Below are positions 52,137 through 60,822 of a stretch of DNA of 64,000 nt, in pieces (the first letter of the stretch is position 1; each line of letters opens with the position of its first letter). A model generated the notes under the pieces. The model saw nothing but the letters and a program-made list of their open reading frames with translations. It had not been told where the DNA came from and did not search any database. The stretch is taken from assembly GCA_902477765.1 (NCBI GenBank), contig CABSIM010000004.1, positions 1 to 64,000 on the forward strand, read 5' to 3'. Source of the DNA: an uncultured Clostridiaceae bacterium. Its GTDB lineage: Bacteria > Bacillota > Clostridia > Lachnospirales > Lachnospiraceae. The position numbers were made by a program, and so were the translations under genes.

Positions 52137-52142
52137 GGTCTT

Positions 52143-52682
52143 ATTGGCCTGAAAACTGCCGTATGGCTTTATTTTATCATTGCTGCGGTCACGGACCGGG
52201 AAAAGGGGAAGATCTACAATCTGCAGACCGGTTTGGGCTTTCTGGCAGGTATTCTGTATTTTGCCGTGTCAGAGGCCGGCGGGGAGGGAAGGGAACTCTG
52301 GAAAGCAGGGGAAGCCGTGCTGTGGTTTGTCATCAGGACAGGAGGAGTCTGTGCCATGTTTTTTCCTTTTTTCATCTGCCGTGTTCTGGGGGCAGGCGAT
52401 ATCAAACTGATGGCTCTTGGAGTGGGAATTCTGGGGACGGAACAGGGATTTACCGTGCTTTTTACAGGCTTTGTCCTGGCAGCGGCATCGGCGGCATGGA
52501 GGATGTACCGGACCTGCAGCCTGTTTGCGCGGATTTGCAGACTGGTCCGGTATGCCGGGAAAATGCGGCGCGAGAAGAGACTGCTTCCGTACCGGGAATG
52601 GTATTATGAAGGTGATGTCCTGCATCTGGGGCCGTATCTGGCAGCAGGTTATACGCTGATTCTGCTTGCGGAGGGATTCTGA
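52143..52682 (+). CDS. A24 prepilin peptidase (TadV/CpaA), start unclear
   Basis: A prepilin peptidase of about 180 residues with about six helices. The first catalytic Asp is in AAVTDREKGKIYN and the second in GAGDIKLM, the GxGD signature. It cleaves the leader of Tad pilins. The conserved N-terminus lies upstream of any ATG, GTG or TTG in this frame; the frame is open only from 52107. Possible starts are ATT 52143 or CTG 52149, or an indel that joins MGRKDVV (ATG 52120) to LIGLKTAV. It is the first gene of the cluster. Confidence 0.75.
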   Translation: MGLKTAVWLYFIIAAVTDREKGKIYNLQTGLGFLAGILYFAVSEAGGEGRELWKAGEAVLWFVIRTGGVCAMFFPFFICRVLGAGDIKLMALGVGILGTEQGFTVLFTGFVLAAASAAWRMYRTCSLFARICRLVRYAGKMRREKRLLPYREWYYEGDVLHLGPYLAAGYTLILLAEGF

Positions 52683-52723
52683 AGCGGTTTGCGGTCCGGG
52701 GATCAGGAAAGGGGGGGAACCGG

Positions 52724-53734
52724 ATGAAAAAAATGATGGCAGTTTACGACAGAGATCCGTTTTATGCGGAACGGCTTTCGGATTATGTAAATCGAAAGGG
52801 AAAAGGAATGTTTCAGGCTCAGGCGTTCACATCCAGGGAAAAACTGGAAGAATATATGAGAGAGCATGAGGTGGATGTGCTGCTGGCAGGGGAGAATGCA
52901 GATCTGAATTCTCTGGACAGCAGATATGCCGGACGTTCCATTTTTCTGTCGGAGGACAGGACAGGCGGAGGGGAAGGGAAAAAGAAAGAGATTTACAAAT
53001 ATCAGTCGGGAGATGACATTATCCGGGAAGTGATGGCCTGTTACTGTGAAATGCCCGGTGCGGCCGGGGGATCAGGAAGCGGGTATGGAAAAGCCGGACG
53101 AATGATCGGCGTGTATTCTCCGGTGGGAAGATGCGGAAAGACTTCCCTGGCCTTTTCCATCGGACAGATCCTGGGAAGGGAGGAGCGGGTGCTTTTTGCC
53201 AGTCTGGATTCGTTTACGGGCTTTGCGGGCCTCATGGGAGAACGGTGGAAACGGGATCTGTCGGATCTGGTTTACTATCATAAGCAGGGCAGGCTCACTG
53301 CGGCCAGGCTGAATACGGTTCTTCACTTTATCGGGGATATGGCGTGGCTGCCGCCCATGAGTTTTCCGGAAGATTACTGCCAGATTTCCTCAGAGGAAAT
53401 GGCCGGCATGTTTGGTAAAATCGCCGGTGAAGGACAGTTTGAAACGGTGGTTCTGGATATCGGTAATTTCGGGAAACAGGCTGTGCCTTTCTTACGCCTG
53501 TGTCAGGTGATTTTTATGCCTGTAAAGGAAGATGAGGTGTCCGCAGCAAAGATCCGTGAATTTGAATCTTATCTGGAAGAGCATGGAAACGGCGGAATAC
53601 TGGCAAAGATCAGGAAAGTCCGGATGCCGGTTGCGATGGGGACGCGGAAAACGGAGCATTTCCCCCAGGAACTGGCATGGGGAGAGATGGGAAGCTTTGT
53701 GAAGAACATGCTGAAGGGGCTGGAGAATGCATGA
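52724..53734 (+). CDS. TadZ/CpaE-like ParA-family ATPase
   Basis: A 336-residue protein with an N-terminal receiver-like domain (residues 1-95, lacking a clear acceptor pattern) and a MinD/ParA-type ATPase. The deviant Walker A is SPVGRCGKTSLAFSIG near 129. TadZ localises the Tad machine at the pole or membrane. The stop overlaps the tadA ATG. Fits the Clostridia Tad order TadV-TadZ-TadA-TadB-TadC. Confidence 0.82.
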   Translation: MKKMMAVYDRDPFYAERLSDYVNRKGKGMFQAQAFTSREKLEEYMREHEVDVLLAGENADLNSLDSRYAGRSIFLSEDRTGGGEGKKKEIYKYQSGDDIIREVMACYCEMPGAAGGSGSGYGKAGRMIGVYSPVGRCGKTSLAFSIGQILGREERVLFASLDSFTGFAGLMGERWKRDLSDLVYYHKQGRLTAARLNTVLHFIGDMAWLPPMSFPEDYCQISSEEMAGMFGKIAGEGQFETVVLDIGNFGKQAVPFLRLCQVIFMPVKEDEVSAAKIREFESYLEEHGNGGILAKIRKVRMPVAMGTRKTEHFPQELAWGEMGSFVKNMLKGLENA

Positions 53735-54909
53735 AAGAGCTGAAGCAGAAGCTGCGGCAGCGTCTGACGGAGACCATCAACTACCGGGATCAGATCGGGG
53801 ATGAAGAACTTGCCGAACTGATTGACAGAGAAATTTTTGCGGCTTCAGACGCCGGATATATTTCTCTGGCAGAGCGCATGAAACTGCAGAAGGAACTGTT
53901 TGACTCCTTCCGAAGACTGGATATTCTCCAGGGACTTGTGGAAGATCCGGAAATTACGGAAATCATGGTAAACGGAACGGATGCGGTTTTTGTGGAACGG
54001 CGGGGCAGAGTGGAGAGGTGGGAACATGCCTTTGAATCAAAGGAACAGCTTCTGGATCTGATCCGGCAGATTGCGGGAAAGGTAAACCGCACAGTCAACA
54101 CCGCATCCCCCATTGCTGACGCAAGACTGGAAGACGGCTCCAGAGTTCATATGGTCCTTGAACCGGTGGCGCTGGACGGCCCGGTTCTTACGATCCGTAA
54201 ATTCCCGGAAGTCATCACCATGGAGCGCCTTCTGGAATACGGAAGTGTGACGGAAGAGGCAGCTGCATTTCTCCGGTCCGCGGTAAGCGCCAGATATAAC
54301 ATATTTGTCAGCGGAGGCACCGGAGCCGGCAAGACCACGTTTCTGAACGCACTTTCAGAGTTTATCCCTGCGGATGAGAGGGTGATCACCATTGAGGACT
54401 CGGCGGAGCTGCAGCTGCGGCATATTGAGAATCTGGTACGTCTGGAGACAAGAGAGGCCGGAGCAGAGGGAGGAGGCGGTATCGGGATCGGAGATCTGAT
54501 CCGTGCATCTCTGCGGATGCGGCCCGACAGAATCATCATCGGCGAGGTCCGGGGAAAGGAGGCGATGGATCTGCTTCAGGCCATGAATACAGGCCATGAC
54601 GGAAGCTTTTCCACAGGCCATGGGAACAGTCCCAAAGATATGCTGGCCAGACTGGAAACCATGGTTCTGATGGGAGCGGATATCCCTCTGGGAGCTGTCA
54701 GGAGTCAGATTGCTTCGGCCATCGATATCATGATTCATGTGGCAAGAATGCGGGATAAGTCCAGAAAAGTGGTGGCCATAGAGGAGGTGGACCGGTATGA
54801 AAACGGAGAGATCATCCTTCATCCGCTTTTTATGTACAGCGGGACCTTGGAAAAAACAGGAGATCTCAGGCACAGGGAAAAACTCAGGATTTCAGGAACA
54901 GAACTATGA
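53731..54909 (+). CDS. tadA: TadA/CpaF secretion ATPase
   Basis: A 392-residue traffic ATPase that powers pilus assembly. The N-terminal EDPEITEIMVNG-like segment (VEDPEITEIMVNG), Walker A GGTGAGKTTFLNAL near 205, the Asp box TIEDSAELQL, Walker B LRMRPDRIIIGEVRG and the His box TGHDGSFSTGH are all present. The ATG overlaps the preceding stop (ATGA). Confidence 0.94.
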   Translation: MKELKQKLRQRLTETINYRDQIGDEELAELIDREIFAASDAGYISLAERMKLQKELFDSFRRLDILQGLVEDPEITEIMVNGTDAVFVERRGRVERWEHAFESKEQLLDLIRQIAGKVNRTVNTASPIADARLEDGSRVHMVLEPVALDGPVLTIRKFPEVITMERLLEYGSVTEEAAAFLRSAVSARYNIFVSGGTGAGKTTFLNALSEFIPADERVITIEDSAELQLRHIENLVRLETREAGAEGGGGIGIGDLIRASLRMRPDRIIIGEVRGKEAMDLLQAMNTGHDGSFSTGHGNSPKDMLARLETMVLMGADIPLGAVRSQIASAIDIMIHVARMRDKSRKVVAIEEVDRYENGEIILHPLFMYSGTLEKTGDLRHREKLRISGTEL

Positions 54910-55636
54910 AAATTACCGGCTCAGCCCGAAAGAATGGATTGTATATGCCGGTCAGGGCGCTGCCTGCGCGGCCGCCGTAAACTTTGTGTTTTACAGAAGC
55001 GCGGTGCTGATGGTGTGCACCCTTCCGTTCTGCTTCTGCTTTCCGCTCTATATGAGAAAAAGTCTGAAGACCAGGCGCCTGGAAACTCTGAGCATTCAAT
55101 TCAAAGATGCAATTCTGATCCTTTCCTCAGCACTTGCCGCCGGATATTCCGTGGAAAATGCGTTTGCTGCCTCCGTGGAAGAGCTGGACCGGCTTTACGG
55201 GAAAGATTCCATGATTTCCGTGGAAATCCGGCTGATTCTGAGAAAGATCCGCATGAACCAGCCGGTGGAGGCCGCCCTGAAGGATTTTGCAGACAGGAGC
55301 GGACTGGATGATGTACAGAATTTTACGGAAATATTTGCCGCAGCCAGGAAAAACGGAGGTGAACTTATGAAAATCATCGGCGGAACAGCCGGTATCATCA
55401 GCGAAAAGATCCGGATGAAGGAAGAAATCCTGACCATAACCTCCGCCAGACGGATGGAGCAGAGAATCATGACAGTGGTTCCGCTTTTGCTGACCGTCTA
55501 TATTGAATGGACCTCTCCCGGTTTTTTCGACATTCTGTATACCACCGCGGCAGGGAGAATCATCATGACAGTCTGTCTTGCCGTTTATCTGCTGGCAGCC
55601 TGGCTGTCTTCGGAATTCCTTAAGATTGAACTGTAG
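54797..55636 (+). CDS. tadB: TadB-like inner-membrane platform protein
   Basis: A 279-residue T2SSF-domain protein. Helices at about 60-80, 236-252 and 256-275 flank a cytoplasmic four-helix domain with ALAAGYSVENAFAASVEEL and GGELMKIIGGTAGIISEKI. The start is uncertain: ATG 54797 has GAGGAGG nearby but would overlap tadA by 113 bases, and the region is constrained by tadA coding. A later start near the tadA stop lacks an ATG, GTG or TTG. Confidence 0.8.
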   Translation: MKTERSSFIRFLCTAGPWKKQEISGTGKNSGFQEQNYENYRLSPKEWIVYAGQGAACAAAVNFVFYRSAVLMVCTLPFCFCFPLYMRKSLKTRRLETLSIQFKDAILILSSALAAGYSVENAFAASVEELDRLYGKDSMISVEIRLILRKIRMNQPVEAALKDFADRSGLDDVQNFTEIFAAARKNGGELMKIIGGTAGIISEKIRMKEEILTITSARRMEQRIMTVVPLLLTVYIEWTSPGFFDILYTTAAGRIIMTVCLAVYLLAAWLSSEFLKIEL

Positions 55637-55657
55637 AAACGGCGGGAAAGGGGAACA

Positions 55658-56881
55658 ATGGAAAAAAGGAGAAAGGAAACCCGGTGCGGGAAGCGCTGTG
55701 TAAAATATGCAGTCTGTCTTCTGACGGGGCTGGCACTGTATCTGGCGGCAGAAGCAGTATCAGGAGCAGGAAGAGAGCTGGAGGACCGTACACTTTCAAA
55801 AAAAGAATGGGGTCAGGGAGAAGCCCGGTATTCTCTCTGGGTGGAAGGGGAGGGAACCGAAGGGTTCAGAATGGAAGTTGCGGTTCCGGAGAAAAAGATG
55901 TCCGGGGTGCAGGGAGAAGAACTTCTGGAAGATATGCTGACGCTTCTCTGTGACAGGATCCGGGGAAATAATGAGTCTCTGATGGAGGTGAGGGAGGACC
56001 TGGAACTGACAGAGGAACTGCCGGAATACGGGGTTACGGTTTCCTGGAATTCGGAAAAACCGAAATTTATCAGCAGCACAGGAATCATTCTGGCGGAGGA
56101 ACTGCCGGAAGAAGGAATGGAAGTCCGTCTGGAGGCAAGGCTGTCCAACGGGATCTTCACCCGGTCCGTCTGGATACCCATATGGCTTTATCCCCGGGAA
56201 GAAGGGGCAGAAGAAGAGCTGGAAAGGGTGATCCGGGAGGACACGGAAAAGAACCCGGGAAGCGATACCGTTACACTTCCGGAACGGCTCAGGGGAAAAA
56301 CGGTTACATATCGTGTGCTTCCGGCAACAGACAATAAAATTCTGCTGGTACTGGGAGGTGCGGCAGCCGTCTGTCTGTTTCTGAAAGAAAAGCAGGACAG
56401 GGAAAAAAGAAGGAAAAGAAGGGAGGCAGGGCTGCTTCTGGACTATTCGGAAATCATTTCCAGATTCCTTATTCTGACAGGAGCGGGATTTACGATCCGT
56501 CAGGCATGGATGCGGATGGTGCCGAAACAGAGGCCGGCCGGATGGCTGACTTGTCATCCGGCCTATGAGGAAATCCGGACAACATTGAATCAGATGGAAA
56601 CCGGAGTCAGTGAAATGCAGGCATACGGAGATTTCGGGAGACGGTGCGGACTGCGGTGTTATGCCCGATTTGCGTCCCTGCTGCAGAACGGACTGCAGAC
56701 AGGAAACAGAAATCTAAGGAGACTTCTGGAAGCAGAAATGGAAGAGGCGTTTCAGCAGCGAAAGGATACTGCAAAACGTCTGGGGGAGGAGGCATCCGGA
56801 AAACTTCTGCTGCCGCTGTTCCTGATGCTGGGAGTCGTCATGGTGATGATTACGGCGCCTGCATTTCTGACTCTGGTATGA
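55658..56881 (+). CDS. tadC: TadC-like platform protein with Ig-like ectodomain
   Basis: A 407-residue protein. Residues 1-35 hold a membrane helix. Residues 80-185 form an extracytoplasmic domain with the atrophied bacterial Ig pattern: VTVSWNSEKPKFISSTGIIL, then VRLEARLSNGIFTRSVWIP. A second helix (about 226-244) leads to the T2SSF cytoplasmic domain (ILTGAGFTIRQAWMRMV, then ARFASLLQNGLQTGN) and a last helix. The T2SSF half is normal for TadC; the added ectodomain is not. It follows tadB by 21 bases. Confidence 0.8.
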   Translation: MEKRRKETRCGKRCVKYAVCLLTGLALYLAAEAVSGAGRELEDRTLSKKEWGQGEARYSLWVEGEGTEGFRMEVAVPEKKMSGVQGEELLEDMLTLLCDRIRGNNESLMEVREDLELTEELPEYGVTVSWNSEKPKFISSTGIILAEELPEEGMEVRLEARLSNGIFTRSVWIPIWLYPREEGAEEELERVIREDTEKNPGSDTVTLPERLRGKTVTYRVLPATDNKILLVLGGAAAVCLFLKEKQDREKRRKRREAGLLLDYSEIISRFLILTGAGFTIRQAWMRMVPKQRPAGWLTCHPAYEEIRTTLNQMETGVSEMQAYGDFGRRCGLRCYARFASLLQNGLQTGNRNLRRLLEAEMEEAFQQRKDTAKRLGEEASGKLLLPLFLMLGVVMVMITAPAFLTLV

Positions 56882-56893
56882 AAGGGGAAAACA

Positions 56894-57064
56894 ATGGGAG
56901 CAGTAAAAAAATTTCTGTTGGAAGAAGATGGGGTAGGTGTCATTGAAGTGGTTCTGATTCTTGTGGTGCTGATCGGTCTGGTCATTATTTTTAAGAAGCA
57001 GATCAATACACTTCTGGAAAATATTTTCAAAGAGATCAACAAACAGTCAAAAGAGGTTTACTGA
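56894..57064 (+). CDS. Flp-type pilin (Flp1-like)
   Basis: A 56-residue pilin: MGAVKKFLLEEDGVGVIEVV, then a hydrophobic helix LILVVLIGLVIIF and a short charged tail. The G/V-I-E-V-V junction is the class III prepilin cleavage site (Glu at +5). This is the probable major Tad pilin and the substrate of the prepilin peptidases. AAAGGGG lies six bases upstream. Confidence 0.85.
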   Translation: MGAVKKFLLEEDGVGVIEVVLILVVLIGLVIIFKKQINTLLENIFKEINKQSKEVY

Positions 57065-57066
57065 TA

Positions 57067-58899
57067 TTGAAAAAAAGCGGAGAGATCACGGTGTTTATCA
57101 GTCTGGTTCTGGTCTGCGTGATTTCCCTTATCCTGGGGCTTCTGGAATCCGCACGGACAGCAGGAGCCAGGCTGTATCTGCAGTCTGCCGCGAATTCTGC
57201 CGCGGATTCTCTGTTCAGCCAGTATAACCGGAATCTCTGGGAAATGTACCGGCTTCTCTTTCTGGAATACGGGACGGAGGAAGCACTTATGGAATCCTAC
57301 GAGAAATATCTGGGATTCTACCTGAATCAGAAAAACCTCTATCCCATGGAGCACCTGGAAAGCCAGGCGGCGGAGATCACGGGAATGTGGGATAACAGTG
57401 GGGAAGCATTGGAAGAAGAGATTCTTGCCTATATCCGATATCGCCTGCCGGAAGTGGCCGCCGACCTTTCGGGCATTTCAGAAATTACAGATGCAGCTTC
57501 CAGATCCGGTGATTTCAGAACACTCCTGGATGTCTGCAGACAGGCAGGCAGAAAGACCAGGAAACTGGAAAAGATACAGGATGCGCTGGAAAACAGTCTG
57601 TATGATGCCGGACAGTTCCGGGAGGAGGCAGAGCAGGGCCTGGAAAATGAAAGCGATGGCCGCTTTCTGAAAAACTCGGGCCGCCTGTCGGAAGAAATAG
57701 AGAAATTTTCGGACCGGGTGAAGGAATATGAGAAGGAACTGAGCAGTATCAGAACCCATCGTATGGAGCTGGAAAACCGTGAACCTGTGGGAGACAGGGA
57801 CGCCGCTGACTGGATGGATCAGGAGGAAGCGGCCTATACGGGAGTGTATGAGGCGGCAGAACGGATGCTGGAGCAGTACAGAGAGAAAAAAGAGCAGCTG
57901 AAACAGCAGCTGAAATATATAGATGACGCGGAGGAATGCCTGAACGGAGGCGGAGGAGATGAGGAGGAGCCGGACTGGGAAGGAACGCTGCAGATCTGGA
58001 GGAAAATCCGGATCCCGGAAGGGATGCAGAGAAACTCCTGCGACAGAGAAAAATCAGCGGCATTGGACAGGGTGGAGGAGCTGCTGGACCTGGATCTTCT
58101 GTCATTGGTGCTTCCTGAAGGAACCGTGGTTTCTTCAGGCCAGGCGGGACTTGAAGGGATTCCTTCCCATCAGGCCGGGAGCGGAAACAGCAGATCCGGC
58201 TTCTCTCCGGAGGTATTTCTGATTCAGGAGTATGTGTTTCTGTATTTCAGCAGTTTTCTTGAAAAAACAGAAGAATCCGGCCTTCAGGGAAAGCATGTGC
58301 TTTCCTATGAACAGGAGTATCTTCTGGGCGGAAAGGAGTCTGACCGGGAAAATCTCCGGGCAGCAGCAGACCAGCTTCTGGCTCTGCGGGGTGCATTTAA
58401 CCTTCTGTATCTTCTGACATCTCCGGACCGGAAAAGCGAGGCAGATGCTCTGGCAGCAGCTGTAACCGCCGGTGCGGTTCCGGCACAGGCTGTGGTTTCA
58501 TTTTTCATCCTGACGCTGTGGGCATTCGGAGAATCTGTTCTGGATGTGCGGATGCTTTTTGCCGGAGAAAGAGTTCCGCCATGGAAAAACCGGGAAACCT
58601 GGAGTCTGGATCTGGAACAGCTGCTGTCAATGGGGTTTCTGAACATGGAAGCCGGGAGCCGGAAGCAGGGGTATGATTATGAAGATTATCTGAGAATTCT
58701 GCTTCTTCTCCAGGACAGGAGACAGAAAAACTTCCGCATTATGGATATTATTGAATGGAATGTCCGTACGGTTCAGCCGGATTTTGAAACCAGGGCCTGT
58801 GTACACCGGATGTCAATTGAAACCCGGGTCCGGCAGAAACATCTTTTCCTTTTTCAGGAAGAATACTGTACAACCGTCACTGCTGAAAAATCGTATTAA
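57067..58899 (+). CDS. DUF5702 protein (Tad minor component)
   Basis: A 610-residue protein starting KKSGEITVFISLVLVCVISL, a TadG-like hydrophobic N-terminus followed by ESARTAGARLYLQSAANSAA, then a long acidic, coiled-coil ectodomain. This is the DUF5702 pattern. It begins with TTG immediately after the pilin stop. TadG-like proteins anchor or cap pili; the role here is unproven. Large coiled-coil regions at about 190-300 are rich in E, R and K. Confidence 0.8.
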   Translation: MKKSGEITVFISLVLVCVISLILGLLESARTAGARLYLQSAANSAADSLFSQYNRNLWEMYRLLFLEYGTEEALMESYEKYLGFYLNQKNLYPMEHLESQAAEITGMWDNSGEALEEEILAYIRYRLPEVAADLSGISEITDAASRSGDFRTLLDVCRQAGRKTRKLEKIQDALENSLYDAGQFREEAEQGLENESDGRFLKNSGRLSEEIEKFSDRVKEYEKELSSIRTHRMELENREPVGDRDAADWMDQEEAAYTGVYEAAERMLEQYREKKEQLKQQLKYIDDAEECLNGGGGDEEEPDWEGTLQIWRKIRIPEGMQRNSCDREKSAALDRVEELLDLDLLSLVLPEGTVVSSGQAGLEGIPSHQAGSGNSRSGFSPEVFLIQEYVFLYFSSFLEKTEESGLQGKHVLSYEQEYLLGGKESDRENLRAAADQLLALRGAFNLLYLLTSPDRKSEADALAAAVTAGAVPAQAVVSFFILTLWAFGESVLDVRMLFAGERVPPWKNRETWSLDLEQLLSMGFLNMEAGSRKQGYDYEDYLRILLLLQDRRQKNFRIMDIIEWNVRTVQPDFETRACVHRMSIETRVRQKHLFLFQEEYCTTVTAEKSY

Positions 58900-58913
58900 G
58901 GAGGTGGATCCCG

Positions 58914-59951
58914 GTGCCCTTTTTACAGGGAGTAAATTTACATTTAAAAAACTGTCAGAAAATTGTCTTTGTATTATGTGCCTCTATGAAATTCACTAAG
59001 TCTCTCCAAGTACCTGGTAATTTCCCCCTGGATAACAGGAATAATCCCGTAAAAAGGGTACTGGGATCCGCCTCCGGTGAAAAGAATGGATGTGAGGCCA
59101 GTCTCACTGTGGAAGCTTCGGTCTGTCTGCCGCTGTTTCTGATGATGGTATGGGCATTGCTGCAGCCGCTTTTCTGGCTGGACCGTCAGCGGCAGGCACA
59201 GACAGTGACGGAAAGATTCTGTGAAGAACTCAGTCAGCACGAATATATGGCAAGGCTTGCAGCAGAGGGAGCAGAGCTCCCTCAGAATTCAGAAGAGACA
59301 GAAACAGAAGGAATGGAGGAGTACAGAGAGCTGCTCTCCGGCATGGACTGGATTTCCGGAATTAAAAATACTGCGCTGGGTGTATTGCTGCAGGGACGTC
59401 TGAAGCGGGTTCTCGGACAGACAGAGGGACTTCGGATCAGAGACATACATACACCTGACGAAGAAGGAAATATTCGCATTGAGACAGAGTACAGGGAACG
59501 GATCCCGTTTTTCCCTGCAGCGGGGGGATATACAGTCATGAGAACGGCCGCAGTCCGGAGAAGCTGGATCGGGATCGACGGAAAACTGCAGAGTGCCGGA
59601 GAAAGAAGCACAGAAACTGAGGAAGACGGGACTGTGGTATTTACCGGAGCAGGCATGGGAAGATATCATCTGTACCGGGACTGCCATTATCTTTCCAATG
59701 CGTACCGGATGGTCGGGATAGGGGAGATGAAAACCATGAGAAATGCATTTGGGGAGCGCTATCAGCCCTGTGCCAGATGCTGCAGAGGGAAAACGGGCCC
59801 CATGGTCTGCATCACGCCGGGGGGAGAGCATTATCATTCCGGAATGTCCTGCAGTGCCATGAATGCCTATATCCGGGAAGTTCCTCTGGAGGAAGCGGAA
59901 CATCTTGGATGCTGTTCCTACTGCAGCAGGAGAAAGGAGAACGGAAAGTAA
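58914..59951 (+). CDS. TadE-like pseudopilin with tandem Cys/His motifs
   Basis: A 345-residue protein. It starts at GTG 58914 with AAGGAGGTGG eight bases upstream. Residues 60-90 are a TadE-type segment (CEASLTVEASVCLPLFLM). The C-terminus carries two similar motifs, GRYHLYRDCHYLS..CARC and EHYHSGMSCSAM..CSYC, each a YH-x3-C/H-x2 plus C-x2-C unit of the sort seen in Ada-like zinc ribbons at the end of some secreted nucleases. The roughly 55 N-terminal residues are not typical. It overlaps the next gene by one base. Confidence 0.72.
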   Translation: MPFLQGVNLHLKNCQKIVFVLCASMKFTKSLQVPGNFPLDNRNNPVKRVLGSASGEKNGCEASLTVEASVCLPLFLMMVWALLQPLFWLDRQRQAQTVTERFCEELSQHEYMARLAAEGAELPQNSEETETEGMEEYRELLSGMDWISGIKNTALGVLLQGRLKRVLGQTEGLRIRDIHTPDEEGNIRIETEYRERIPFFPAAGGYTVMRTAAVRRSWIGIDGKLQSAGERSTETEEDGTVVFTGAGMGRYHLYRDCHYLSNAYRMVGIGEMKTMRNAFGERYQPCARCCRGKTGPMVCITPGGEHYHSGMSCSAMNAYIREVPLEEAEHLGCCSYCSRRKENGK

Positions 59952-60364
59952 TGGTGTTTCTGGTGTTCCTTCTTCTGGGTGTCTGGCAGGATATCCGGTC
60001 GCGGACAGTCAGTATCCGGTATCTGATATTTTTTGGGATCATCGGCCTGATATCAGGCTTACGGACCGGACCGGAACCGACGGAGGTTTTCATGTCCGCA
60101 CTGCCCGGGGCAGCTTTGCTGCTGGCGGGAAAGGCTGCGGATGGACAGATAGGAGAGGGAGACGGATGGTTTTTTGTAGTTTCAGGTTTATACTTAGGTC
60201 CTGTGAAAAACTGGATTTTTCTGCTGACAGGTCTGACTTTGTGCGGAATTGCAGGCCTTTTCTGGATCGTACGGACCGGGAACGGAAACAAATCAGAAAG
60301 AAACAGGCGAATTCCGTTCCTTCCGTTTCTGGTTCCTGCCGGTCTCTGGATGACATTGCTCTGA
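59951..60364 (+). CDS. second A24 prepilin peptidase-like protein
   Basis: A 137-residue membrane protein with about four helices. The first Asp motif is VWQDIRSRTVSI near 11 and the second GEGDGWFFV near 66. This is the compact prepilin peptidase core. A second peptidase in one Tad cluster is unusual. It starts at the stop of the previous gene (TAATG) and may process the TadE-like proteins on either side. Confidence 0.8.
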   Translation: MVFLVFLLLGVWQDIRSRTVSIRYLIFFGIIGLISGLRTGPEPTEVFMSALPGAALLLAGKAADGQIGEGDGWFFVVSGLYLGPVKNWIFLLTGLTLCGIAGLFWIVRTGNGNKSERNRRIPFLPFLVPAGLWMTLL

Positions 60365-60822
60365 GGGAAAAGCCGGGGGCTCTGACAGCCGGATTTACGG
60401 TGGAGGCCGCGTTCATTATGGGAATTCTCTTATGGACGATGGGATTTGTGATCAGGACGGCATATATCATTCACGATCAGGTAACCGGGGCCATGATTCT
60501 TCAGGAAGCGGTGGAAAAAGCAAGAAACGGAAAGGAAGAAAGCGAAAGAAACACAGCCTGTCAGGAAGAAGCAGTGCGGCAGGGGAATCCGCGGCTGTGG
60601 CTGGGAAATTACCTGGTCCATATGGGAGGAACTGCAGGGACGGCATGCGGAGCCGCTGAGGCAGGAGACTGGTTCCTTCAGATAGAAATGAAAAGAAATC
60701 GCCCGGACACCTTTCTGAGGATCATTCAGGCACTTATGGAAAAGAGAGGCGGGGCCGATGAAGATCAAAGCGGAATACCGGAGAGAGATGAGCCGCAATT
60801 ATCTGATCATCCGGAGAAATGA
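60361..60822 (+). CDS. TadE-like minor pilin, start unclear
   Basis: About 153 residues. GALTAGFTVEAAFIMGILL is a class III prepilin leader with Glu at +5, followed by one membrane helix and a charged ectodomain. There is no ATG or TTG in frame upstream of the cleavage site; CTG 60361, CTG 60382 or GTG 60400 are the only nearby candidates. The last 65 bases overlap the FHA gene. Confidence 0.65.
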   Translation: MREKPGALTAGFTVEAAFIMGILLWTMGFVIRTAYIIHDQVTGAMILQEAVEKARNGKEESERNTACQEEAVRQGNPRLWLGNYLVHMGGTAGTACGAAEAGDWFLQIEMKRNRPDTFLRIIQALMEKRGGADEDQSGIPERDEPQLSDHPEK

